Shown here one piece after another: positions 33,283-42,999 of a stretch of 64,000 nt of DNA (position 1 is the stretch's first letter; every line of letters begins with the position of its first letter). Both the position numbers and the translations under genes were made by a program. Under the pieces are notes generated by a model. It did no database searches and had not been told where the DNA came from. It saw nothing but the letters and a program-made list of their open reading frames with translations. This DNA is from Actinomadura rudentiformis. Its GTDB lineage: Bacteria > Actinomycetota > Actinomycetes > Streptosporangiales > Streptosporangiaceae. The DNA is taken from contig NZ_WBMT01000030.1 of the NCBI RefSeq assembly GCF_008923185.1, positions 62,001 through 126,000 of the forward strand, read 5' to 3'.

Positions 33283-34422
33283 CTACCAGCCCAGAAGCCG
33301 GGCGAGCCGTTCGCGGTGATGGGCGGAACCGCCGAGCAGAGCGGCGTCGGCCACCGCCCGCCGGAAGTACAGGTGCGCGTCGTGTTCCCAGGTGAAGCCG
33401 ATGCCGCCGTGGAGCTGCACGGTCTCCTCGGCCACCCACGCGTAGGCCTCGCAGCACCAGCTCTGCGCCACCGCCGCGGCCTCAGCGAGCGCGGACGGGT
33501 CGTCCTGGACGGCCACCGCGCGCAGCACCGCCGACCGGGCGGTCTCCACCTGCAGCAGCATGTCGGCGCAGCGGTGCTTGACCGCCTGGAAGCTCCCGAT
33601 GGCACGGCCGAACTGGGTGCGTTCACGGGCATAGGCGACGGTCATGTCCAGGCACGCCTGAGCGCCACCGAGTTGCTCGGCCGACAGGGCCACCAGCGCC
33701 AGGTCGAGGCCCTCGGTGACCGCCGTCGCGCCGGTACCGCCGACGGTGACGCGGACGGCCGGGGCGTCGTCCAGCAGCAACATCGCCTGGGAACGGCTCA
33801 GGTCGAGGCATTCGGTGGGCCGCGCCGTCACGCCCGGGGCACCGGCGGCCACGGTGAACACGTCCACTCCGTCCGGCCCGGCCGCCGCGACGACGAAACC
33901 GGCGGCGGCGGTGCCGTCGAGCACGAACGGGCTCATCCCGGTCAGCCGCCAGCCGTCCCCGGCCGGCTGCGCGGTCACCGCCAGGTTCTCCGGACGCCAG
34001 GCTCCGTCGGCGTCGGCGACGGCCAGCGCGTGCACCTGCCCCTCTGCCAGGGCCTTGAGGGCGGTCGTGGAGAGCGGGCCGCACCGGGCGAGCACCTGGC
34101 CCGCCAGCACGGTCGAGCCCAGGAACGGCACCGGCGCGAGCACCCGGCCCAGCTCTTCGCACACCACGGCCAGTTCCGCCAAGCCACCGTCGCCGTACGG
34201 CCCGGGAAGGCCCAGCCCGGCGAGTCCGACTTCCTGGGCGAGCACACGCCACAGCCGCTCGTCGTATCCTCGCCCGTTCTCGTCCAGCTCGCGGACGGAC
34301 GTCGTCCCGCCCGCGTCGGCACAGACCTCACGGACGGTGTCCCGCAGAGCCTCCAGCTCCTCGTCGTCCAACGTCGAGGCGCCGGTCTGCGCGGTGCCGG
34401 TCTGCGCGGTGCTCGCGGTCAT
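33283..34422 (-). CDS. Acyl-CoA dehydrogenase, second subunit (379 aa)
   Basis: ACAD-family protein with a weakly conserved middle domain: the usual (S/T)EPxAGSD loop is replaced by a VTAQPAGDGWRLTGMSPFV segment. The C-terminal signature ARERTQFGRAIGSFQAVKHRCADM and LHGGIGFTWEHDAHLYFRRA is retained. Loss of the middle motif suggests it is the non-catalytic or half-site partner of the adjacent ACAD. AGGAGGGC precedes the ATG, which overlaps the PPDK-like stop (ATGA). The N-terminus contains a duplicated TAQTG. Confidence 0.92.
   Translation of the reverse strand: MTASTAQTGTAQTGASTLDDEELEALRDTVREVCADAGGTTSVRELDENGRGYDERLWRVLAQEVGLAGLGLPGPYGDGGLAELAVVCEELGRVLAPVPFLGSTVLAGQVLARCGPLSTTALKALAEGQVHALAVADADGAWRPENLAVTAQPAGDGWRLTGMSPFVLDGTAAAGFVVAAAGPDGVDVFTVAAGAPGVTARPTECLDLSRSQAMLLLDDAPAVRVTVGGTGATAVTEGLDLALVALSAEQLGGAQACLDMTVAYARERTQFGRAIGSFQAVKHRCADMLLQVETARSAVLRAVAVQDDPSALAEAAAVAQSWCCEAYAWVAEETVQLHGGIGFTWEHDAHLYFRRAVADAALLGGSAHHRERLARLLGW
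34381..34410. repeat. Perfect 15-bp tandem duplication
   Basis: GCCGGTCTGCGCGGT occurs twice back to back and encodes the repeated TAQTG near the N-terminus of the second acyl-CoA dehydrogenase. Confidence 0.85.
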
Positions 34423-36995
34423 GGGGTCCTGCCCTCCTGTGCGGCGCAGGTCGCCTGGGCGGCGGCCAGGCGGGCGACCGGCACCCGGCCGGGCGAGCAG
34501 GACACGTAGTCCAGGCCCAGCCGGTCGCACAGCTCGATCGAGGCCGGGTCGCCGCCGTGCTCGCCGCACAGGCCGAGTTTGATGTCCGGACGCACCGCCC
34601 GGGCCCGCTGGACGGCGATCTCGATCAGCGCGCCGACCCCGTCGGCGTCGAGCCGCTCGAACGGGCTGGCGGCCAGCAGCCCGCCCGCCACGTACGGCTC
34701 CAGGACCCGCCGCTCGACGTCGTCGCGGGAGAAGCCGTAGGTGAGCTGGGTCAGGTCGTTGGTCCCGAAGGACAGGAACTGCGCGGTACGCGCCAGCTCC
34801 CCGGCCAGCAGGGCCGCGCGCGGCGTCTCCACCATGCTGCCGATCCGGTACGGCACGGCGCTGACGTCGATGCCCGCCCGCGCCGCCACCGCCTCGGCGG
34901 CGGCACGGACCTGCCGGGCGGCCGCGGTCAGTTCCTCGGGCAGGCTCACCAGCGGGATCATCACCTCGAGCTCCGGCTCGACACCCTCGGCGCGCACGTC
35001 GAGCCAGGCGCCGAACAGCGCCTCTGCCTGAGCCGGGTAGAGCCGGTCGTGCAGCAGGGCCAACCGCACGCCGCGCACCCCGAGCATGGGGTTGGCCTCG
35101 CGCAGTTCCTCGGCGCGTTCCTCGGCCTCGGCGTCGCCGGCCCGGCCGGGCGCGGGCAGGAACTCGTGCATCGGCGCGTCCAGCAGCCGCACGGTGACGG
35201 GCCGGGAGCCGGTTCCGCGCAGCAGTTCGCGGAAGTCCTCCCGCTGGGCCTCCGCCAGCGCGTCCAGCGCCCGCCGCTCGGCCTCGGGATCGGCGGCCAG
35301 GATGACCCGCCGGATCAGGGGCAGCCGCTCGCCGAGGAACTGGTGCTCGGTGCGGCACAGCCCGATGCCCTCGGCCCCGAGCTCCACCGCCGTCCGGGCG
35401 TCCCGCCCGGTGTCGGCGTTGGCGCGCACGCCGAGCTTGCGCAGCGTGTCCGCCCAGCCGAGCACGGTCTCGAGTTCGCGTGGCGGGCGGGCGGCACTGA
35501 TCTCCACCTGGCCCGTGTAGACCGCTCCGGTCCGCCCGTCCAGGGCCACCATGTCGCCCTCGCACAGCGTCCGGTCTCCGGCCGTCGCGGTGCCGGACGC
35601 GGCGTCGATCCGCAGCCCGCCGGCTCCGCAGACAGCGGGCACCCCCACGCCGCGCGCCACCACGGCGGCGTGCGAGGCCAGCCCGCCGGCGGCGGTGATC
35701 ACCCCGGCGGAGGCCAGCAGGCCGGGCAGATCGGCCGGCGTCGTCTCCGTGGCGACCAGCACGACCGGGACGCCCTCGGCGGCCCGGCTCACCGCCGCGT
35801 CGCTGGACAGGACCATCTCACCGCACGCCGCCCCGGCGGAGGCGGGCAGCCCTCGCACCAGTTCGGTCTCGGTTCCGGTCAATCTGAGCTGGGGATGCAG
35901 CAACTCCTGCACGTCGGCGGGCCGCACCTGCCGGACTGCCGCGCGCTCGGCGCGGGCCCCCGCGTTCACCAGATCCACGGCCAGGCGGACGGCGGCCAGG
36001 CCGGCGGCCCGTTCCGGCCGGGCCGACAGCAGCGCCAGTTCGCCGTCGCGCAACTCGAAGTCCAGGGCGGCGGGCGCCGCGAAGTGCTGTTCCAGCGTGA
36101 GCAGCGCGCTCTCCAGAAGCCCCGCACCGCCCGGCACCGCCGACAGGTCCTCCGGCCGGGGCGGGCGGGGGGCGCTGCGGCGCACACCCCGGTAGAACGT
36201 GCCGGTGGGACGGAAGGCGCCGGTCTCGGGGTCGCGGCTGGTGGCGGTTCCGAAGCCGGACAGGTCCCACGGGCCCAGCACGAGGGCCTGGACGTGCAGT
36301 GCCAGCGGCAGGTCGGCGGGCAGCTTCTGGGTGCGCCGCGCGCGCTTGGCCCGTGGTGTCTGCCAGCGGGCCAGCATCGCGCGAGCCGCCACCGCGAGCT
36401 GGCCGGCCGGATCGTCGGGAAACGGCGCTTGGGCCTCGGCGGCGATGAGCTCCAGCAGCGCGGGCACCTGCTCGCACGGGTCGGTCACGTCGAACATGAG
36501 GTCGTCCATCGCCGCCCCGGCCACCCCCAAGCCGTGCTCCCCGATGCTGCGTAGCATCGTCCCCCACACCTCGTGCAGCACCCGGTCACGTGCGATGACC
36601 TTCATCACGGCATCGCGGTTGTGCGGGGCCAGCCCCACCACTGGCAGATCGGGCGGCAGCCCTGCGACCGGAACGGGGGCGCTGGCGGTGAGCCGCACCA
36701 GCATCGGACGCTCACCGTGGGCGAGCCGCCGCCCGGCCAGCTGCTGCAGTAGCTCGACGGCGGCCATGGCGAGGTCGGGATCGGTGAGGGACTCGGCGTC
36801 GGCGACCGGTACGGTCAGGCCGGCGACCGTGGGCAGGCCCAGGGAGATGAGCTCGTCCATCTGGAACCCGTGCGTGCCGAGCGCGGCGGCGTCGAGCCCG
36901 CGGGCGCGTCCCTGCCCGTAGGGAATCAGCCCGTAGGGGATCAGCCCGTGCCCGAGTGATGAGCCCGCGCGGGACGCCCGGCCGGAGACGCTCAA
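34419..36995 (-). CDS. Pyruvate-phosphate-dikinase-like protein with decayed ATP-grasp half
   Basis: An 858-residue PPDK homologue. The swivel domain is intact (GGLASHAAVVARGVGVP, His442), as is the PEP/pyruvate domain: GLCRTEHQF, NPMLGVRGVRL, SFGTNDLTQLTYGFSRDD and GLCGEHGGDP with catalytic Cys810. The N-terminal nucleotide domain is shorter and divergent. The GGKG loop reads LGTHG without its lysine, the SVRSGA arginine motif reads VRLTASA, and the Gly/Asn-rich stretch before EDVVAG is gone; only the later Glu and Arg (FELRDGEL, SARPER) remain. The TTG at 36995 overlaps the upstream stop (TTGA). It sits in an operon with two acyl-CoA dehydrogenases, which is unusual for a gluconeogenic enzyme. 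Confidence 0.88.
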   Translation of the reverse strand: MSVSGRASRAGSSLGHGLIPYGLIPYGQGRARGLDAAALGTHGFQMDELISLGLPTVAGLTVPVADAESLTDPDLAMAAVELLQQLAGRRLAHGERPMLVRLTASAPVPVAGLPPDLPVVGLAPHNRDAVMKVIARDRVLHEVWGTMLRSIGEHGLGVAGAAMDDLMFDVTDPCEQVPALLELIAAEAQAPFPDDPAGQLAVAARAMLARWQTPRAKRARRTQKLPADLPLALHVQALVLGPWDLSGFGTATSRDPETGAFRPTGTFYRGVRRSAPRPPRPEDLSAVPGGAGLLESALLTLEQHFAAPAALDFELRDGELALLSARPERAAGLAAVRLAVDLVNAGARAERAAVRQVRPADVQELLHPQLRLTGTETELVRGLPASAGAACGEMVLSSDAAVSRAAEGVPVVLVATETTPADLPGLLASAGVITAAGGLASHAAVVARGVGVPAVCGAGGLRIDAASGTATAGDRTLCEGDMVALDGRTGAVYTGQVEISAARPPRELETVLGWADTLRKLGVRANADTGRDARTAVELGAEGIGLCRTEHQFLGERLPLIRRVILAADPEAERRALDALAEAQREDFRELLRGTGSRPVTVRLLDAPMHEFLPAPGRAGDAEAEERAEELREANPMLGVRGVRLALLHDRLYPAQAEALFGAWLDVRAEGVEPELEVMIPLVSLPEELTAAARQVRAAAEAVAARAGIDVSAVPYRIGSMVETPRAALLAGELARTAQFLSFGTNDLTQLTYGFSRDDVERRVLEPYVAGGLLAASPFERLDADGVGALIEIAVQRARAVRPDIKLGLCGEHGGDPASIELCDRLGLDYVSCSPGRVPVARLAAAQATCAAQEGRTP
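36915..36944. repeat. 15-bp tandem duplication (one mismatch)
   Basis: Units at 36915-36929 and 36930-36944 encode GLIPYGLIPYG near the N-terminus of the PPDK-like protein, ahead of its conserved region. An alternative start downstream of the repeat cannot be excluded. Confidence 0.85.
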
Positions 36996-37645
36996 CCGGC
37001 GTCCCTGGTTTCGGCGACCAGGCGCTCCTCGAGCTCGGCGTCCTCGGCGCGGCTGACGCCCAGGGCCAGCAGCAGCTCCTGGTGGAGGTGCATCCAGACC
37101 GTGTGGTACGAGTCGAACATCGGTGAGGCCAGCCAGGAGTGATCGCCGTCGTCGAGCCGCTCCAGTGCCGCCTCCAGCCGCGTCAGGTATCCGCCGGTGC
37201 GGGGCAGGACCGGCGCGAGCCGCCGCAGGACCGGCGCGACCGCCTCGTGGACGTCATCGAGGTCGTCCCGGACCGCGGCGTCGTAGGCGGCGTCCGAGTG
37301 GTCGTTGGCGCTCCCGTCCGGGTGGCATTGCCAGGCGGTGCACACATCGCGCAGGCGCCGGTTGATCGGCAGGAACGTCTCGTACAGGGCGCGGACCCGC
37401 TGCTCCTCGGCGGAACCGGAGGGCAGCCGCAGCATCTCGCCCGCCAGCTCGGTGCCTCGTGGGGTCGGCATCGCCAGCGGACCCTTGAGCACCGCGAATC
37501 CCTGGGCGGCCAGGGCTTCCAACTGCGGGGTCGCGGGTCCGCGGCGCATCCCGCGGACGGCGAGCTCGACCAGTTCGGCGGCGAAGTCCTCGGCCAGTGG
37601 CGTGGCGGACCGGCCGACGCTGCCGGTGGCGGGCAAGGCGGGCAT
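36992..37645 (-). CDS. Uncharacterised 217-aa protein coupled to the PPDK-like gene
   Basis: Not recognised as a named family. Predominantly helical, with RLRDVCTAWQCHPDGSANDHSDAAYDAAV and a later HSWLASPMFDSYHTVWMHLHQELLLALG; several His, Trp and Asp residues could form a binding site. GGAGAGGAGC precedes the ATG at 37645 and the stop overlaps the PPDK-like start, making it the first gene of the operon. A role as partner or regulator of the PPDK-like protein, perhaps in place of the missing nucleotide half, is inference. Confidence 0.75.
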   Translation of the reverse strand: MPALPATGSVGRSATPLAEDFAAELVELAVRGMRRGPATPQLEALAAQGFAVLKGPLAMPTPRGTELAGEMLRLPSGSAEEQRVRALYETFLPINRRLRDVCTAWQCHPDGSANDHSDAAYDAAVRDDLDDVHEAVAPVLRRLAPVLPRTGGYLTRLEAALERLDDGDHSWLASPMFDSYHTVWMHLHQELLLALGVSRAEDAELEERLVAETRDAG

Positions 37646-38235
37646 GTCGCGCTCCTCTCCGGACCGCGGCGGCCCGGCGCTGGCGGGTCACGGCACCGGG
37701 GCGACGTGACCTGGGTGGGTGACGGGGGTGAGTGACGGGGATGAGCGGCGGGGATGAGTGACGTGGGTTACATCGGGTGGTGAGGGCATCGTGCCGCGTT
37801 AGCGAACTCGACGTCAAGAAACTCGCCGCTACTTTTTGGAGGTTCGATCAAGTAAGCCGCCGCGTCCGGATGGCCGGGAATCGTGCGCGTTCCAGGGTGC
37901 CGGTACTCCATGGAACACCAGGTCGGTGGCCATATTCCAGTGCCCGACCGACGATCATCGGCTGGGCCGCCGGTCGGGCCGTCCCGGCGGGTCCAGTGGC
38001 GGGTGCGCGGCGGTGCGGCGCCGACGCGATCGGAGGCGGAGGCGGTGCCCGGGTGCCGAATCCGGATCCCTTCCCACCCTCCCGGCCTGGTGCACCCACT
38101 CCCGGTGCCCGGCCGCGAACCGCGCCAGATACTGTAGCCATGATAAAGAAACTGGGTCATACTTCCGGCCATGGGAGCTGACCTTCCGCCCGGCCGGACC
38201 TCGTCCGGACGGGCCCGCGCGGCGGAGCGGCGGCC
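37646..38235. other. 590-bp intergenic region between divergent operons
   Basis: No convincing gene. From 37704 to 37775 it holds degenerate direct repeats around GGGGATGAGTGACG. CTACT (37829-37833) and AGTAAG (37851-37856), 17 bases apart, resemble arms of the island operator with a wider spacer. The 38130-38160 stretch (GATAAAGAAACTGGGTCATACTT) is A+T-rich and is the likely promoter of the rightward LLM gene. Confidence 0.5.
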
Positions 38236-39204
38236 ATGAGCGCGCGCCCCTTCCGCTTCGCCTGCCAGGCCTACCGTTCGACGTCCGCGCGGCACTGGCG
38301 GGAACTGGCCCGCCGGGTCGAGGCGCTGGGCTACGCGAGCCTGCAGGTGCCCGATCACTACATCGGCCCCGGACCGGCGCTCGACTCCACGGGGCACTCG
38401 GTACAGGTGCTGGCCGCCGTTCCGGCGATCGCGATGGCCGCCGCGGTGACGTCGACGCTGGAGGTCGGAGCCAGGGTCCTGTGCACCGGCTATCACCACC
38501 CGGTCGTCCTGGCCAAGGAGGCCGCCACTCTCCAGCTGCTCTCGGAGGGCCGGTTTCAGCTGGGACTGGGCGCGGGCTGGCTCGCGGCGGAGTACGACGC
38601 CATGGGTGTGCCGTTCCCGAGTGCCGCCGAGCGCATCGACCGGCTGGAAGAGACGCTGGAGCTGGTGCGGCAGAGCTTCGCCGGCGGCCCCGTCGACGTG
38701 CGGGGAGAACACGTGCACGCCACGGGCTTCACGGCGGTGCCCGCGATCGAGCGACCGCCGCCGATCATGGTGGGCGGCGGGGCGCCGCGTGTCCTGAGGC
38801 TGGCCGGTGCCCGGGCCGACATCGTGAGCGTCAACTTCAACAACGCCTCCGGCGTCCTGGGGCCGGACAGCGTCGCGTCGTCCACGGCCGAGCAGACCCG
38901 GCGCAAGCTGGACTGGGTGCGGTCCGGGGCGGGAGAGCGCTTCGGCGGACTCACGCTGGAGATCGCCGCCTACTTCGTGGCCGTCGACTCGGGAAAGGGC
39001 CCCGGGGCCGAGGCACTGACGGCGCGCACCGGGCTCGACGCCGAACGGCTCCGCGAGTTCCCGCACGCGCTGGTGGGGTCGGTTGACGCGATCTGTGAAG
39101 AGCTCGAACGCCGCCGTGCCGAGTACGGCTTCTCCTACGTGACCGTGGGCGAGGCGGTCCTGGACGACTTCGCGCCCGTCGTCGCGCGGCTGTCCGGCCG
39201 CTGA
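38236..39204 (+). CDS. LLM-class (luciferase-like, probably F420-dependent) oxidoreductase
   Basis: A 322-residue (beta/alpha)8 flavin/F420 enzyme. Recognisable elements are FACQAYRSTSARHWRELARRVEALGYASLQVPDHY, VGARVLCTGYHHPVVLAKEAATL, GRFQLGLGAGWLAAEYDAMG and PPPIMVGGGAPRVLRLA. The close match of the GAGW and GGG segments to the F420-type subgroup suggests F420 rather than FMN. It is the first gene of a rightward unit followed by an SDR. It may reduce or oxygenate a ring intermediate; the exact step is unknown. Confidence 0.9.
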   Translation: MSARPFRFACQAYRSTSARHWRELARRVEALGYASLQVPDHYIGPGPALDSTGHSVQVLAAVPAIAMAAAVTSTLEVGARVLCTGYHHPVVLAKEAATLQLLSEGRFQLGLGAGWLAAEYDAMGVPFPSAAERIDRLEETLELVRQSFAGGPVDVRGEHVHATGFTAVPAIERPPPIMVGGGAPRVLRLAGARADIVSVNFNNASGVLGPDSVASSTAEQTRRKLDWVRSGAGERFGGLTLEIAAYFVAVDSGKGPGAEALTARTGLDAERLREFPHALVGSVDAICEELERRRAEYGFSYVTVGEAVLDDFAPVVARLSGR

Positions 39205-39241
39205 GCCCCGATCGGTGCTCGCCGGAAGGGAGTGAGAGCAC

Positions 39242-40060
39242 ATGCCGTCTGAGGTGATCTCTCCGGTCGCTCTGGTGACCGGTGCCGGCTCGGGCATCGG
39301 CCGGGCGACCGCCGAACTCCTGCTCGCCCGCGGTTACCGGGTCGTCGGCGTCGACCGGGACGCCGCGGCCATCTCCTGGCTGTCGGCCGGACCGGCCGCG
39401 GAGACGGTCTGCGGCGATGTCGCCGACGAGGCCGTCAACCTCCGCGCGGTCGAGGTCGCCGAGAGCCGTTTCGGGCGGCTCGACACCGTCGTGCTCAATG
39501 CCGGCATGCCGGGGTCGGGCTCCCTTGAGACGCTGGACCTGGAGGTTGTCCGGCGGGTGTTCGCGGTCAATGCCTTCGGCGTGGTGCTGGGCATGAGGTC
39601 CGCCGTTCCGGCGCTGCGCCGCGCGGGCGGCGGCGCCGCCGTGGTGACGGCCTCGGTCTCCGGCCTGGGCGGTGAGCCGAACCGCTGGTCGTACGGCATG
39701 TCCAAGGCCGGCGCGATCAACCTCGCGCGGTGCCTGGCCGTCGACCTGGCGGTGGACGGTGTCAGGGTCAACGTCGTCTGCCCGGGACCGGTGCACACCC
39801 CCATGACCCGCGGGCTGCGGGAGGCGCAGCCGGAACGCTACGAGGCGCTCCGCCGGGCGGTGCCGCTGCAGCGCTGGGGCGAGGCCGCGGAGGTCGCCGA
39901 GGTGATCGCCTTTCTGGTGTCGCCGGCCGCGAGCTTCCTGACCGGCGTGGTCATCCCGGTGGACGGCGGCGTCTCGGCCCGGACCGGCCAGTTCCTTCCG
40001 CCCGAGCCGGGGACGGCGCCCGTCACCAGCGCGACCCGGCACGAACCACCAGCTAACTAA
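39242..40060 (+). CDS. SDR-family oxidoreductase
   Basis: Short-chain dehydrogenase of 272 residues: TGAGSGIG cofactor motif, LNAGMPG in place of NNAG, catalytic Ser in TASVSG, Tyr/Lys in YGMSK, and the closing FLTGVVIPVDGG. GGAAGGGAGTGAG precedes the ATG. The C-terminal tail past VDGGVSARTG is longer than usual. It follows the LLM gene by 37 bp; the stop codon overlaps operator F of the next operon. Confidence 0.92.
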   Translation: MPSEVISPVALVTGAGSGIGRATAELLLARGYRVVGVDRDAAAISWLSAGPAAETVCGDVADEAVNLRAVEVAESRFGRLDTVVLNAGMPGSGSLETLDLEVVRRVFAVNAFGVVLGMRSAVPALRRAGGGAAVVTASVSGLGGEPNRWSYGMSKAGAINLARCLAVDLAVDGVRVNVVCPGPVHTPMTRGLREAQPERYEALRRAVPLQRWGEAAEVAEVIAFLVSPAASFLTGVVIPVDGGVSARTGQFLPPEPGTAPVTSATRHEPPAN

Positions 40061-40078
40061 TAGTCGGCATCAGTAACT
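40050..40078. promoter_or_regulatory. Island operator, site F
   Basis: TAACT (40054-40058), 13 bases, then AGTAACT (40072-40078). It overlaps the SDR stop codon and lies about 220 bp upstream of the importer operon start at 40301. Confidence 0.6.
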
Positions 40079-40300
40079 GACCCCGGATTTCACCATCGGT
40101 CCAGGGGAGAGTCCGGTTCGACCGCGCGGTAGTCCGGTAGGCCGGTCCTGCCGCGCGGATTGAGTTGTCGCTGGTGGAGCTGGAAAATTCCCGGCCTCAG
40201 CCGATTGCGCGGCCGGTAGTGCCCGGTTACTGTGTCCCACATCACAAACACTAACGGCTCTCAAGTAAGTCGAGCCGGGACTGGGATGCCGGGAGGGCTC

Positions 40301-41812
<1,512 letters not shown>

Positions 41813-41880
41813 GCCGGCGCATCCGGCCGTCCGTCACGTTGTCCGAACCGCCGAGCGGCAACAGGGCCGAGGGAGTGCAC

Positions 41881-42921
41881 ATGACCACAGACGCAGCCGA
41901 GCCGAGGACCGACGGCGTGCCACCTCATGCCGGCCACGGGCCGGTCGCGCAGACGTCCCCGGCCACGCCCGGCCGCCTCCGGCGCCCGCCGAACCTGGGC
42001 CTCGATCGCTTCAGCGGCCTGTACGTCTGGGCGGCGGCCATCGTGATCTTCGCCGTCTGGGTGCCGGACACCTTCCTGACCACCGCCAACGCCCGTGTCG
42101 TGGCGGGCGACCAGGCGATCACCGCGATGCTGGCGATCGGGCTCGTCCTGCCGCTGGCGGCCGGGGTCTTCGACCTGTCGTGCGCGGCGACCATGGGGTT
42201 CTCGGTGACCGTCGTGATGTGGCTGCAGGTGCACGGGGTCAACGCGCTGCTGGCCGCGCTCATCACCATCGCGGTGGGAGCCGGGATCGGGGCCCTCAAC
42301 GGGTTCATCGTCGTCGAGCTGCGGGTCAACTCGTTCATCGGCACCCTGGGGGTCAGCAGCATCCTGACCGGCGCCGCGTACTGGGTGACCAACGGCCAGC
42401 AGATCGTCGAGGGCGTCTCGGTGAACTTCCTCGACTTCGGCGGGTTCCAATGGTGGGGCCTGCCGCTGCCCTTCTACCTGATGCTGGTGCTCGCCGCCGT
42501 CGTCTACATCGTCATCGAGCACACCACCGTCGGCCGCTACCTGTACGCGGTCGGCGGCAACCCGCAGGCGGCGCGGCTGGCCGGCGTGCGCGACCGGCGC
42601 CTGGTGTTCGGCGCGCTGCTCACCTCGGCGACCGTCGCCGCCTTCACCGGAGTCGTCCTGGCGAGCAAGCTCGGCTCCGCCTCCTATGACGTCGGCCTGA
42701 CCTACCTGCTGCCGGCCTTCAGCGCGGTCTTCCTGGGATCGACCCAGATCAGGGCGGGCCGCGTCAACGTGCTCGGCACGCTCGTCGCCATCTACCTGCT
42801 CGCGACGGGCGTGAAGGGACTGCAGCTGGCCGGTGCGCCGGTGTTCGTCAACGACCTGTTCAACGGGCTGGCGCTCGTCGTCGCGGTCGCGCTCGCGGGC
42901 CGCTCGGCACGCCGTACCTGA
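41881..42921 (+). CDS. ABC transporter permease, RbsC-like
   Basis: Inner-membrane permease of the CUT2 type, 346 residues with eight to ten predicted helices; the BPD_transp_2 family hallmark GIGALNGFIVVELRVNSFIGTLG is clear, followed by GRYLYAVGGNPQAARLAGV. GAGGGAG lies before the ATG at 41881. It forms the membrane channel together with the ATPase upstream and the binding protein downstream. Confidence 0.94.
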   Translation: MTTDAAEPRTDGVPPHAGHGPVAQTSPATPGRLRRPPNLGLDRFSGLYVWAAAIVIFAVWVPDTFLTTANARVVAGDQAITAMLAIGLVLPLAAGVFDLSCAATMGFSVTVVMWLQVHGVNALLAALITIAVGAGIGALNGFIVVELRVNSFIGTLGVSSILTGAAYWVTNGQQIVEGVSVNFLDFGGFQWWGLPLPFYLMLVLAAVVYIVIEHTTVGRYLYAVGGNPQAARLAGVRDRRLVFGALLTSATVAAFTGVVLASKLGSASYDVGLTYLLPAFSAVFLGSTQIRAGRVNVLGTLVAIYLLATGVKGLQLAGAPVFVNDLFNGLALVVAVALAGRSARRT

Positions 42922-42999
42922 CCCCGCCGCCGGCCCGGCACGCTCCCGCCTTCGTTCCCCGCCCGCCACGGGGACCCCTCACCCCACGGAAGAGGAGCA

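Noticed and set aside
37704..37775. Repeats around GGGGATGAGTGACG as a CRISPR or iteron array
   Set aside because: Units are degenerate, contiguous and too short, without spacers or nearby cas or rep genes.
40250..40270. AAGTAAGT near the ABC ATPase start as another island operator
   Set aside because: Only one arm is present; no TTACT-type arm at the required 13-base distance.
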